A stretch of DNA of 64,000 bases, taken from positions 1 to 64,000 of the forward strand of contig CABQNT010000010.1 of NCBI GenBank assembly GCA_902465605.1, written 5' to 3'. The position numbers were made by a program, and so were the translations under genes. The notes under the pieces were generated by a model that searched no databases, was not told the DNA's origin, and saw only the letters and a list, made by a program, of their open reading frames with translations. Positions 25,044 to 36,913 of the stretch are shown piece by piece. The number at the start of each line of letters is the position of its first letter. Position 1 is the first letter of the stretch. Source of the DNA: Prevotella sp902465605. Its GTDB lineage: Bacteria > Bacteroidota > Bacteroidia > Bacteroidales > Bacteroidaceae.

Positions 25044-26606
25044 ATGCACAATCTGTTATTAGACATTTCGGCACAAACGATCGACTGGTCGCGTGCCCAA
25101 TTTGCTTTAACAGCCATTTATCACTGGCTTTTTGTTCCATTAACGCTTGGTCTTGCCGTCGTTATGGGAATTATGGAAACTCGCTATTATCGTACCCGTG
25201 ACCCTTTTTGGAAGGATGCGGCGCGGTTTTGGCAAAAGCTGTTTGGTATTAATTTCGCCATGGGTGTGGCAACAGGACTCATCTTGGAATTCGAATTTGG
25301 TACCAACTGGAGCAACTACTCATGGTTTGTAGGCGACATCTTCGGTGCTCCTTTGGCTATCGAGGGTATTATTGCTTTCTTCATGGAGGCTACCTTCGTG
25401 GCTGTGATGTTCTTTGGTTGGAAGAAAGTGTCTCCTGGTTTCCACCTGGCTTCAACGTGGCTCACGGGGTTGGGCGCTACCATCTCTGCTTGGTGGATTC
25501 TGGTAGCTAACGCTTGGATGCAGTTGCCCGTTGGACAGGAGTTTAATCCAGATACCATGCGCTTTGAGATGAACTCGTTTATGGACGTGGCCTTGTCGCC
25601 CTTTGCCGTGGACAAATTCTGTCATACCGTGACCTCTTCATGGATTATCGGTGCTGTGTTTACAGTGGCCGTAAGTAGTTGGTACTTACTTAAGAAGCGT
25701 GATCATAAGTTGGCTATCGAGAGTATGAAGATAGGTAGTATCTTTGGCTTGGCAGCTGTGGCATTGACATTGATTACCGGACACAGCTCAGCTATCCAGG
25801 TTGGCAAGGTACAGCCTATGAAACTGGCTTCGATGGAAGCGCTTTACAATGGTGGAACGGGCCAGGGACTGACGGTCTTTGCAGCTGTTAACCCATTTAA
25901 GCAACCCGACTATGTGAACCAACAAGAGCCACCGATGAAGATGGCTGTGCCTAATGGCTTGTCATTCTTGGCAACCTTAGACGCCAATGGATATGTGCCT
26001 GGCGTGAATGACCTGCTGAATGGTTATACCAAACCAGACGGTACGAAGGTTATCTCGGTAGAAGAAAAAATGAAGCGCGGCCAGATGGCCATTGCAGCGC
26101 TGCAAGATTATCGTTCAGGCAAGAAGGATGAAGCTACCAAGCAGATTCTGAAAGACAACATGCCTTATTTTGGTTATGGCTATGTAAAATCACCCCACCA
26201 GGTCGTTCCGTTTATACCAGTGAACTTCTGGGCATTCAGAGTGATGGTTGGCATCGGCATGTTGTTGATTTTGTTCTTTATCTGCTCGCTCTTCTTTGTT
26301 TACAAGAAAGACATCATCAAGCATCGCTGGTTGTTGATTTCGGGCATCGTGCTGTTGCCATGCGCTTACCTGGCCTCTCAATCAGGTTGGTTAGTGGCAG
26401 AGTTTGGTCGTCAGCCCTGGACCATTCAGGATATGTTGCCGACATGGGTTGCCGTGTCTGACATTAAACCGAGTTCGGTTATTGTCACCTTCTTTATATT
26501 CTTGATTCTCTTCACCGCCATGTTGGCTGTCGAGATTAACATTCTTTGCAAGGCTATTAAGAAAGGTCCTGAGAATAGTGAAATGTCAAATCAGGTTGAA
26601 TTATAA
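25044..26606 (+). CDS. cydA: Cytochrome bd ubiquinol oxidase subunit I
   Basis: Subunit I of the quinol oxidase that reduces oxygen to water in the inner membrane. It allows an otherwise anaerobic bacterium to respire or remove nanomolar oxygen. The 520-residue protein has nine or so membrane segments, the heme-ligand His near residue 19-28 (TAIYHWLFVPLTLGLAV), EFEFGTNWSNYSWFVGDIFGAP and the GRQPW motif near 450, which is diagnostic. The Q-loop region (about 250-380) is typical of the Bacteroidetes form. Second gene of DUF4492-cydA-cydB, 17 nt before cydB. Confidence 0.96.
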   Translation: MHNLLLDISAQTIDWSRAQFALTAIYHWLFVPLTLGLAVVMGIMETRYYRTRDPFWKDAARFWQKLFGINFAMGVATGLILEFEFGTNWSNYSWFVGDIFGAPLAIEGIIAFFMEATFVAVMFFGWKKVSPGFHLASTWLTGLGATISAWWILVANAWMQLPVGQEFNPDTMRFEMNSFMDVALSPFAVDKFCHTVTSSWIIGAVFTVAVSSWYLLKKRDHKLAIESMKIGSIFGLAAVALTLITGHSSAIQVGKVQPMKLASMEALYNGGTGQGLTVFAAVNPFKQPDYVNQQEPPMKMAVPNGLSFLATLDANGYVPGVNDLLNGYTKPDGTKVISVEEKMKRGQMAIAALQDYRSGKKDEATKQILKDNMPYFGYGYVKSPHQVVPFIPVNFWAFRVMVGIGMLLILFFICSLFFVYKKDIIKHRWLLISGIVLLPCAYLASQSGWLVAEFGRQPWTIQDMLPTWVAVSDIKPSSVIVTFFIFLILFTAMLAVEINILCKAIKKGPENSEMSNQVEL

Positions 26607-26623
26607 ATAAGAAAGGTAATACA

Positions 26624-27769
26624 ATGATTACATATAGTTTTTTACAACATTACTGGTGGTTTCTTGTTTCTTTGTTAGGAGCCTTACTGGTATTCTTGAT
26701 GTTTGTTCAAGGTGCTAACTCTTTGGTGTTCAACCTGGGTAAGACCGAACAAGAGCGTAGGATGGTTGTCAATAGTACGGGGCGCAAGTGGGAGACCACT
26801 TTCACGACGTTGGTTACCTTTGGAGGTGCTTTCTTCGCATCGTTTCCTTTGTTTTACAGTACCAGCTTCGGCGGTGCTTATTGGTTGTGGATGATTATTC
26901 TCTTCTCGTTTGTTGTTCAGGCGGTGAGCTATGAGTTTCAAAACAAATTGGGAAACATCTTAGGAGTGAAGACTTTCCAATGGTGCTTGGTCATCAATGG
27001 TATTCTGGGTCCCGTTTTGTTGGGTGGTGCCGTTGCAACATTCTTCAACGGTTCTAACTTCTTGGTCGACAAGATTAACATCACCAATGGCATGGCACCG
27101 GTGATTAGCAGGTGGGCTAACTACAGTCATGGCCTGGATGCGTTGTTGGATATATGGAATGTGGTGCTGGGTTTGGCTGTGTTCTTCTTGGCTCGCATAT
27201 TGGGTTTGCTCTACATTATTAATAATGTGGCCGATGATACGCTGCGCGCTCGCAGCCGTAAGCATCTTATTTACAACACAGGTGCATTCTTGTTGCTGTT
27301 CCTTCCGTTCCTAATTAGAACCTTGTTGAAGGATGGTTTCGCCTATGATCCAGCCACTGGCGTGATTTCTATGGAGTCGATGAAGTATCTATACAACCTG
27401 TTAGACATGTGGTATCTTGCTATTGTGTTGCTTGTTGGTGTGGTATTGCTGCTGTTCGGCATTGTCAAGACCGTGTTGAGTAACACCTATATCAAGGGTA
27501 TTTGGCCGGCAGGTATTGGCGTAGTCTTAGTTGTTTTGGTTCTGTTGCTCATTGCAGGTTGGAACAATACAGCTTATTATCCTTCTAATGCCGATTTGCA
27601 GAGTTCACTGACCATTATGAACAGTAGTAGTAGTGAATTTACATTGCGCACCATGGCCATAGTTTCACTCTTTATTCCATTCGTCCTTGCTTATATAGTT
27701 TATGTATGGCATGCCATGGATAGCAAGAAAATCACGAAAGAAGAGATTAAACATGAGGATGCTTATTAA
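26624..27769 (+). CDS. cydB: Cytochrome bd ubiquinol oxidase subunit II
   Basis: Subunit II of cytochrome bd, a 381-residue inner-membrane protein with about eight hydrophobic segments, starting with SFLQHYWWFLVSLLGALLVF and containing the conserved early motif FVQGANSL. It binds no heme itself but is needed for assembly and activity. Last gene of the operon, followed within 20 nt by a strong terminator. Confidence 0.94.
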   Translation: MITYSFLQHYWWFLVSLLGALLVFLMFVQGANSLVFNLGKTEQERRMVVNSTGRKWETTFTTLVTFGGAFFASFPLFYSTSFGGAYWLWMIILFSFVVQAVSYEFQNKLGNILGVKTFQWCLVINGILGPVLLGGAVATFFNGSNFLVDKINITNGMAPVISRWANYSHGLDALLDIWNVVLGLAVFFLARILGLLYIINNVADDTLRARSRKHLIYNTGAFLLLFLPFLIRTLLKDGFAYDPATGVISMESMKYLYNLLDMWYLAIVLLVGVVLLLFGIVKTVLSNTYIKGIWPAGIGVVLVVLVLLLIAGWNNTAYYPSNADLQSSLTIMNSSSSEFTLRTMAIVSLFIPFVLAYIVYVWHAMDSKKITKEEIKHEDAY

Positions 27770-27788
27770 GCTTATCTAATCATAAAAG

Positions 27789-27836
27789 AATGTGACTAAA
27801 TTCGGTGAGACACTTGAGTTTGGTCACATTTTTTTT
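27789..27836 (+). terminator. Rho-independent terminator of cydAB
   Basis: 12-bp stem AATGTGACTAAA / TTTGGTCACATT (one G-T pair), 18-nt loop, followed by a run of T to 27836. Right behind the cydB stop. Confidence 0.85.
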
Positions 27837-27881
27837 ATCGAGAAACCTTGATGTTGCGGTGTGTGAAAACGCTTCAAGGGC

Positions 27882-27912
27882 TTGGTGAATTGCGAAATGT
27901 TTCGTATTTTTG
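27882..27912 (+). promoter_or_regulatory. Promoter of nth
   Basis: TTG (27882-27884), 20-nt spacer, TATTTTTG (27905-27912). The likely start codon of nth lies only 4 nt further on, so the transcript would be leaderless or nearly so. Confidence 0.6.
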
Positions 27913-27916
27913 TGAT

Positions 27917-28567
27917 ATGACACGAAAGGAAAGATATCAATATATTCTCGATTATTTCAGAAAAACAACGCCCATCGTTACGACCGAACTTGAGTTTGGG
28001 TCGGCTTTTCAGCTGTTGGTTGCCACATTGTTAAGCGCACAATGCACCGATAAGCGCATCAATCAGGTGACACCGGCGTTGTTTCAACGTTATCCTGACG
28101 CGCAGTCGATGGCACAGGCAACGCCCGAAGAGGTGTTGGAATATGTGCGCAGCGTGAGTTATCCTAATGCCAAATCACGACATTTGGTGGAGATGGCGCA
28201 AATGTTAGTAAGCGATTTCGGCGGAGAAGTGCCAGACAACACCGCGGATTTGGTGAAATTGCCTGGCGTGGGGCGCAAGACGGCCAACGTAGTGCAAGCC
28301 GTTTGGTATGGAAAAGCAAAGATTGCCGTTGACACTCACGTCTACAGAGTGAGCCATCGCATGGGGTTGGTGCCGCAAAAGGCCAACACTCCCTTGAAAG
28401 TTGAGCTTGAATTGATGAAGTACATCCCGGCTGAAGATGTGTCGAGTGCACACCATTGGCTGCTTTTGCATGGCAGATATATTTGTCAAAGTCAGCGTCC
28501 CAAGTGTGAAAAGTGCCAGTTTGACCAGATTTGTCCTAAGCGATTGACATCTTCCAAACTTGCATGA
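27917..28567 (+). CDS. nth: Endonuclease III
   Basis: DNA glycosylase/AP lyase that removes oxidised pyrimidines in base-excision repair. With the ATG at 27917 (MTRKERYQYILDYF) it has 216 residues, the normal length; the open frame starts 69 nt earlier but would include a promoter box. Motifs: helix-hairpin-helix LPGVGRKTANVV with the catalytic Lys (about 117-128), catalytic Asp in VDTHVYRVSHRMGL (about 143), and the C-terminal [4Fe-4S] cluster motif C-x6-C-x2-C-x5-C (CQSQRPKCEKCQFDQIC). Confidence 0.95.
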   Translation: MTRKERYQYILDYFRKTTPIVTTELEFGSAFQLLVATLLSAQCTDKRINQVTPALFQRYPDAQSMAQATPEEVLEYVRSVSYPNAKSRHLVEMAQMLVSDFGGEVPDNTADLVKLPGVGRKTANVVQAVWYGKAKIAVDTHVYRVSHRMGLVPQKANTPLKVELELMKYIPAEDVSSAHHWLLLHGRYICQSQRPKCEKCQFDQICPKRLTSSKLA

Positions 28568-28569
28568 AT

Positions 28570-28635
28570 CGTCTTTGAAACTCGCCTAAAACATCTTTGT
28601 ATCTTGCCTAAACCATCTTTGAAATTAGCATCGTA
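28570..28635. repeat. Three imperfect 22-bp tandem repeats
   Basis: Three consecutive 22-nt units beginning CGTCTTTGAA, CATCTTTGTA and CATCTTTGAA, the first two sharing GCCTAAA. They fill the gap between nth and the DUF2461 gene. Non-coding. Another 22-bp-period array with a different unit lies at 35398-35470. Confidence 0.7.
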
Positions 28636-28656
28636 TATCTTCAAAACATTGATTAT

Positions 28657-29367
28657 ATGAACATCCAACGCATTTTAAAATATTTAGAACACATTGCCAA
28701 GAATAACAATCGTGACTGGTATCAAGCCCATAAAGACGAATATTTGGCTTGTCGCAGCGATTTTGAGGAGGGAGTGGATTGCGCTATCGCTGCTATCTCT
28801 AAGTTTGATGCCTCCATTTCGCATGTGACAGCCAAGGAAGCGTGCTTTCGTTTTAATCGTGACACACGTTTCTCGCCTGATAAATCGCCCTATAAACGAC
28901 ATTTTGGCGCATACATCAGTGCGAAAGGTCGTAAGTCGTTGCATGCAGGTTACTACATCCATGTGCAGCCAGGCCATTGCCTGTTGTCGGCTGGAGCCTA
29001 TTGGTTGCCCACCCATATCTTGACCTCTTGCCGCAATGAGATTATGGGCAACATTGACGAGTGGCGAAAATGTGTGGAGAATGGCAAGTTTGTTCATTTC
29101 TTTGGTTATGCCACTCAGGGTTCGTGGAGTGATGAACAGGCATCGGACAAGGGCTTTGGAATCAGCCGATTGAAGACTTGTCCGAAGGGTTTTCCAGCCG
29201 ATTATGAGTTTATTGACTATCTTCGAATGAAAGATTATGCTTGCTGGCATCGGGTTGAAGATGACTTTTTTGAAGGCAATGGTTGGATAGAACCCATGAC
29301 AGAGCTATTCACAGTGGCTCAACCCATGATGGAATTCACCAATCGTGTGATTGATGATTATGAATAA
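28657..29367 (+). CDS. DUF2461 family protein
   Basis: Predicted cytosolic protein of 236 residues belonging to DUF2461 (TIGR02453). Recognisable motifs: NNRDWYQAHKDEYL near the N-terminus, FRFNRDTRFSPDKSPYK near residue 67 and GYYIHVQPGHCLLSAGAYW near 100. The family is widespread in bacteria and fungi, with no firmly established function that I know of. It lies between nth and comEC on the same strand, but gaps and repeats make a shared transcript uncertain. Confidence 0.88.
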   Translation: MNIQRILKYLEHIAKNNNRDWYQAHKDEYLACRSDFEEGVDCAIAAISKFDASISHVTAKEACFRFNRDTRFSPDKSPYKRHFGAYISAKGRKSLHAGYYIHVQPGHCLLSAGAYWLPTHILTSCRNEIMGNIDEWRKCVENGKFVHFFGYATQGSWSDEQASDKGFGISRLKTCPKGFPADYEFIDYLRMKDYACWHRVEDDFFEGNGWIEPMTELFTVAQPMMEFTNRVIDDYE

Positions 29368-29407
29368 TCTGACGACAACTACAAATCAATTTGATGGACG
29401 ATGATGA

Positions 29408-30952
29408 ATGAAAGTGCGTGACTGGCTGCAACTTTATCCCCTTTTCAGGGTTGCCTTGGCATTGATTGTTGGTCTTGTTGCAGGCGACTCTTTCGGGTTT
29501 GTCGTGCCAACATGGCTGTGGTTGGTCATCGCTCCATCGGCCTTGTTAATCGCATTGGCGTGCTACCGATGGAAAACAGCGCAGGGAGTAGTCATCCTTT
29601 TCACCGTGATGTGCTTTGGCTTTCTGCTCATGACCATGCAGAAAAGCCGACTGGCTGTACCCATTCCCGAGGAAGAACATGTGTCTGAAGCCGTCGTGAT
29701 GACCACTCCAAAGGTGAGAGGTAAGGTAGTCCAGTGTGATTTGTATGTCCTTTCCGGCCCTTTATCCAACCAAAAAGTGAGGGCATCGATATTGCGCGAT
29801 ACCGTTGAAAGGCGTTATGAAGCGTTGAAGGTGGGCGATGGAATCAGGTTTCGTTCGGCCTTTCAGCCCATTCGGAGTTATCCCTCAACCCGTCATTTCA
29901 ATTATCAACGCTGGATGGCGATACGGGGTTATCGGGCGCAAACGTTCATCTATCATCGCGATTGGACGCAATGTCAGCTTGATTTGAAGTGCATGTCTCG
30001 GTTTGAACGGTTGCGTTTGAAGGCGCAGAAGGTGCGTGAGAAACTGCTGTGTCATTATGCTGCCCATGGTTTTGATGACCAAGATTATGCCGTTTTAGCT
30101 GCGATGACGTTGGGAGAAAAGTCGTTTTTGTCCAAACAAACCAAGGAAATCTTTTCCATTTCGGGCGCCTCTCATATCTTGGCCCTGTCTGGTTTGCATC
30201 TTAGCATCATCTATGGATTGCTCGTCCTGGTGCTGGGTGGGCGAGGGTTGCGACGTGTTTTCAGTCTTGCTTTCGTGGTGTTGACCGTTTGGGTCTATGT
30301 GTTTTTAACGGGAATGTCATCAAGTGTCATGCGTTCGGCCATCATGCTCACCGTTTATTCATTGGTGTCACTGCTCAACCGCGATAAGATGTCGCTCAAT
30401 GCCCTGTCACTTACGGCCATCGTGATGTTGCTGCTGCATCCGTTGAGCTTATGGGATGTGGGCTTCCAACTATCTTTTATGGCTGTTGCGGCCATTCTAT
30501 TGCTTTATCGACCCATTGCGCGTTGGCTGCCTGAAGCCTTCCGCACCAGGTCTATCGTTGTGGGAAAGTTGTGGGGAATGATGGCTGTATCGTTGGCAGC
30601 ACAGATAGGTACGGCTCCGTTAGTGGCCTATTATTTCGGTCGTTTTTCGTGTTATTTCCTCTTAACCAATCTGTTGGCCATCCCATTGACCGTCCTCATC
30701 CTCTATACCTCCTGTCTTTTGTTCGCCTTGTCCTTTGCCCCGTTGTTGCAAAGTGTCGTGGCTGTTGCGCTAACTTGGATGACCCGGGTGCTCAATCACT
30801 ACCTGTCGATCCTCGCATCCTGGCCGGGAGCGAGTGTTGAAGGCATTCACCTCAATCTTTGGCAGTTAGTTCTCATGTACGTCATCATTGCTTGTGTTTG
30901 CTGGGTTGTATCTTATTTACGTCAAGCATACGTCCGTTCGCGCATCATGTAA
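29408..30952 (+). CDS. ComEC/Rec2 family membrane protein, no nuclease domain
   Basis: Predicted inner-membrane DNA-uptake channel of 514 residues. N-terminal membrane segments and a DUF4131-type soluble domain (about 60-200) are followed by the Competence domain with SGASHILALSGLHLSIIYG near residue 255 and FLTGMSSSVMRSAIM near 300, which are diagnostic. ComEC of many Gram-positives ends in a metallo-beta-lactamase nuclease domain of ~250 residues; this protein stops right after the last membrane helix and lacks it. Its stop is 16 nt from the convergent ABC ATPase gene. Role in natural transformation is inferred from the family. Confidence 0.88.
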   Translation: MKVRDWLQLYPLFRVALALIVGLVAGDSFGFVVPTWLWLVIAPSALLIALACYRWKTAQGVVILFTVMCFGFLLMTMQKSRLAVPIPEEEHVSEAVVMTTPKVRGKVVQCDLYVLSGPLSNQKVRASILRDTVERRYEALKVGDGIRFRSAFQPIRSYPSTRHFNYQRWMAIRGYRAQTFIYHRDWTQCQLDLKCMSRFERLRLKAQKVREKLLCHYAAHGFDDQDYAVLAAMTLGEKSFLSKQTKEIFSISGASHILALSGLHLSIIYGLLVLVLGGRGLRRVFSLAFVVLTVWVYVFLTGMSSSVMRSAIMLTVYSLVSLLNRDKMSLNALSLTAIVMLLLHPLSLWDVGFQLSFMAVAAILLLYRPIARWLPEAFRTRSIVVGKLWGMMAVSLAAQIGTAPLVAYYFGRFSCYFLLTNLLAIPLTVLILYTSCLLFALSFAPLLQSVVAVALTWMTRVLNHYLSILASWPGASVEGIHLNLWQLVLMYVIIACVCWVVSYLRQAYVRSRIM

Positions 30953-30968
30953 TCAGCATTTTTCGTGT

Positions 30969-31763
30969 TTATTCGGATGCATCCTGCGTTCCATTGAAAT
31001 AATTTTCCAGCTCTTTTTCAGCCTGTCCGTGTATGTTGGGCAGATCTTTGATGATGGAACCTTGCTCCATCAATGCCACTCGATTGGATATTTCCACCGT
31101 GTGTTGCAGGTTGTGACTGCTCACGAGGATAGTGGCTCCCGTTGTTTGATGATAGTTCAGCAGCAGGCGTTTCAAAAAGTTTTGGCTCGAAGGATCCAGG
31201 AAATTAAAAGGCTCATCAAGAATCAGCAGCTTCGGTCGTGCGATGAGTGCGGAGATGATGCCAATTTTTTGTTTGTTCCCGGCAGAGAAATCGCGAATCA
31301 ATTTCTTCTGTCCGAGTATCTCGCCATTCATGAATTTGGACAGTGAAGCCAAGAAAGTAGAGAGACGTTCCTTGTCAATGTGATTCACTTTGGCGATGAA
31401 TTCAAAGTATTCCTCTGGTGTCAGAAAGTTGATGAGGAATCCCTCGTCGATGTAGGCACCCGTATGTTGCTTCCATTCTTCCGATTGGGAAGGGTCTACC
31501 GTGAATGCTTCAGCAGCCGGTGTGACGGCTACTGGGGTTTCTGACGCAGGCTCCTGATGAGGGTCAGTGTGTCCGAAACTGAGCAAAACCTGCCCCTCAT
31601 CGGCCCTCAGCAGGTCGAGCAGCAGTCTGAACAGCGTCGTCTTTCCAGCTCCATTGTTACCTACCAGTCCGAGAATATCCCCATCATGAATCTCGAAGTT
31701 GGGGATGTTAACGGCAATTTTCTCGCCAAAAGCCTTCTTTAAGTTGTTGATTTGAATGTTCAT
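30969..31763 (-). CDS. ABC transporter ATP-binding protein, orphan
   Basis: Predicted 264-residue ATPase. I start it at the ATG at 31763 (MNIQINNLKKAFGEK); the upstream open frame overlaps the secA terminator. Catalytic motifs are complete: Walker A GNNGAGKTT, signature FSAGNKQKIGI, Walker B LLILDEPFN and the H-loop in LVSSHN. Between Walker A and the Q-loop region there is an extra Pro/Ala/Thr-rich stretch (HTDPHQEPASETPVAVTPAA) not usual in this family. No permease gene is adjacent; the partner lies outside the window or elsewhere on the chromosome. Confidence 0.87.
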   Translation of the reverse strand: MNIQINNLKKAFGEKIAVNIPNFEIHDGDILGLVGNNGAGKTTLFRLLLDLLRADEGQVLLSFGHTDPHQEPASETPVAVTPAAEAFTVDPSQSEEWKQHTGAYIDEGFLINFLTPEEYFEFIAKVNHIDKERLSTFLASLSKFMNGEILGQKKLIRDFSAGNKQKIGIISALIARPKLLILDEPFNFLDPSSQNFLKRLLLNYHQTTGATILVSSHNLQHTVEISNRVALMEQGSIIKDLPNIHGQAEKELENYFNGTQDASE

Positions 31764-31778
31764 GGGTGCAAATGAATC

Positions 31779-31850
31779 AAAAAAAAATGATAGACGGTTG
31801 TGCGCCCATTCCTGGTGTGTTTGTGAGCGATTCCAACCATCTATCATTTT
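31779..31850 (-). terminator. Rho-independent terminator of secA
   Basis: 17-bp stem with one G-T pair (31784-31800 with 31834-31850), 33-nt loop, followed on the minus strand by nine T residues. It starts 14 nt past the secA stop and ends 16 nt before the start of the ABC ATPase gene, so that gene either depends on read-through or has a promoter inside the loop region. Confidence 0.75.
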
Positions 31851-31863
31851 CATACGTTGATGT

Positions 31864-35196
<3,333 letters not shown>

Positions 35197-35240
35197 CTTT
35201 TATGGTTGTTTTTGTTTATTTCTTATTATATAATGTGTTG

Positions 35241-35248
35241 CAAAATTA
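35241..35248 (-). promoter_or_regulatory. Probable -7 element of the secA promoter
   Basis: TAATTTTG on the minus strand, about 45 nt before the secA start codon. The upstream TTG element is not evident at the expected distance, so this is a partial match. Confidence 0.4.
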
Positions 35249-35397
35249 CGAATAAAATTTGTTAATTTGCCACTTCTCTTTTAATTATTTGATATTCTTG
35301 GCGTAAAGCCATGTCCAGGCACCTCGAACCCCTTGTCAGGTAGGCTTTTCAGCCTTTCCTTTCAGCCTTTCATGTCTTGCTTTTCAAAGTCATTGAC

Positions 35398-35470
35398 TTT
35401 AGGGGCCAATCTCCATGAGTTTGGCACTCAATCTCAATGACTTTGGTGGTCAATCTCTATGAGTTTGGAA
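35398..35470. repeat. 22-bp tandem repeat, about 3.3 copies
   Basis: Units at 35398-35419, 35420-35441 and 35442-35463, each with the core CAATCTCNATGAS and flanked by TTTGG-like bases, plus a partial fourth copy. Located in the ~350-nt gap between secA and the phosphatase-like gene, which otherwise shows no gene. A weak inverted repeat CTAACC/GGTTAG (35513-35539) lies next to the phosphatase-like gene's stop. Confidence 0.75.
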
Positions 35471-35545
35471 CCGAAGGGAAAAATGGATGAAAGAAAGTTA
35501 GGTAAGATTATACTAACCAATTGTATACCATACGGTTAGACAGTT

Positions 35546-36913
35546 TTACTGAAGCGGTGCCGACTTGCAGGCATTGGGTGCCCTGATCTGGATGGATTTG
35601 GCGATGGTTGGCGCAATGCGGTCAACCGTCACGGGCAAGGTGATGCGCTGTGGTTTGATGCCTGCTCCGTAAAGAATGATGGGGAAGGGCACAAACGACG
35701 CGCGTGCAATATAATGGTCTTGATTGTCTTCGTTAAGCAACTGCCATCCTGGCGCAACCTCTATGAGCAAATCGCCACTGACAGCGGGGTTGTAAGGACT
35801 CTCGGTGGCATTGCGAATGCCCGCAATCTGAATGAGGAAGTCTTTCGAACGCGAGATAACGTCCTCGTAAGAGAGCAGCCTGTCTTCAATGAGCTTGCGG
35901 TTCAAATATATCTGGTTGCGGTAGCATGTCTCCACATAGCGGGCTTGTCCGTAGATGGCCCCAAGGTACATGTTCAGCAAGTTGGCCGTGCGGTTGATGT
36001 AGAACGTTCCGGTTGGGATGCGGTATTTGGCATAGTCAACCTTTGGGTCTTCGGTGTATCCCGTGCTGGTGAGTACGAAAAGCACCCTATTGGCACCTAC
36101 AGCCTGTTCGATGCGGGTAATGAGCGATGCCAAGGTCTTGTCCAGTCCGCGGTAAACGGCCTCCAAATCTGTGCGCCATGCATCGGTATTGCTGCCTGCC
36201 GCCGACAGGGTGACTGACAAAAAGTCGGTAATTTCGTCTTTACCCATGGCATTGTTGACCACGCAGCTCACGGAGGCGTTGCTCACAGCGTCATTCAGTT
36301 GCGTCTTCTCTTTGCCGGGTCGGGGCCTTGTACTGCTGTAGGCGTTAATCCATTTGCGGGCTTTTTCGCTGTAATAACTTGACGTTGTCCAGCTGCCCGT
36401 CTTATCGTTTATCCAGATGGCGCCATCTGCTGCATGTCCAGCTGACAGCACGGCAGCCTCTCTGTTGGCCGCCAAACCGTAGACAATGGCCGAACCACCG
36501 CTCGAAACTTTTAGTTCGTCACCAATGGTGGACGTGGACATACGTTGCGGTGAGGACTTATGTTGGGTGTCATCAACACAGAACACCGGGCGCAACGTCT
36601 TTCGGTCGAGCCACTGCGTGCTGATGATGTTATGGTAATAGGGGGTGGTTCCGGTGACGATGGTGGCTATGGCTGAAGCCCGATCGACAGGCGTGAACGG
36701 GTAACTGGCAGCTTCGTAGACGCTGCCTTTCTGCAATAGTTTCTTGAAACCGTCTTGGGAATAAAGTGGCGAATAATGCTCTATATAATCGTTGCGCAAC
36801 TGGTCGATGGTGATGTTCACCACCAATCGCGGCGCAGCTTGTAAGGTTTGCGCCTGAACAGTGGTTCCCGTGAGGGTTGCGACAATCATCGCGGAGAGAC
36901 ACTTATTCATCAT
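35546..36913 (-). CDS. Alkaline phosphatase/phosphodiesterase-fold protein with apparent loss of metal ligands
   Basis: Predicted periplasmic protein of 455 residues with a signal peptide (cleavage near VQAQ, residue 22). The fold is recognised from VVNITIDQLRNDYI (first metal Asp), YPFTPVDRASAIATIVTG (around the usual nucleophilic Thr) and LSAGHAADGAIWINDKTG, which match PafA-like type I phosphodiesterases. Two later motifs that normally supply metal ligands appear changed: the expected TADHG is LTSTGYTED, and the expected DTHVP before the YGAGI segment is ASFVP. It may therefore be a pseudoenzyme or have different chemistry. Its ATG overlaps the lnb stop by 4 nt, implying translational coupling. 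Confidence 0.75.
   Translation of the reverse strand: MMNKCLSAMIVATLTGTTVQAQTLQAAPRLVVNITIDQLRNDYIEHYSPLYSQDGFKKLLQKGSVYEAASYPFTPVDRASAIATIVTGTTPYYHNIISTQWLDRKTLRPVFCVDDTQHKSSPQRMSTSTIGDELKVSSGGSAIVYGLAANREAAVLSAGHAADGAIWINDKTGSWTTSSYYSEKARKWINAYSSTRPRPGKEKTQLNDAVSNASVSCVVNNAMGKDEITDFLSVTLSAAGSNTDAWRTDLEAVYRGLDKTLASLITRIEQAVGANRVLFVLTSTGYTEDPKVDYAKYRIPTGTFYINRTANLLNMYLGAIYGQARYVETCYRNQIYLNRKLIEDRLLSYEDVISRSKDFLIQIAGIRNATESPYNPAVSGDLLIEVAPGWQLLNEDNQDHYIARASFVPFPIILYGAGIKPQRITLPVTVDRIAPTIAKSIQIRAPNACKSAPLQ

Noticed and set aside
28570..28635. CRISPR-like array
   Set aside because: The 22-nt units are contiguous without spacers and diverge from one another; no cas genes in the window.
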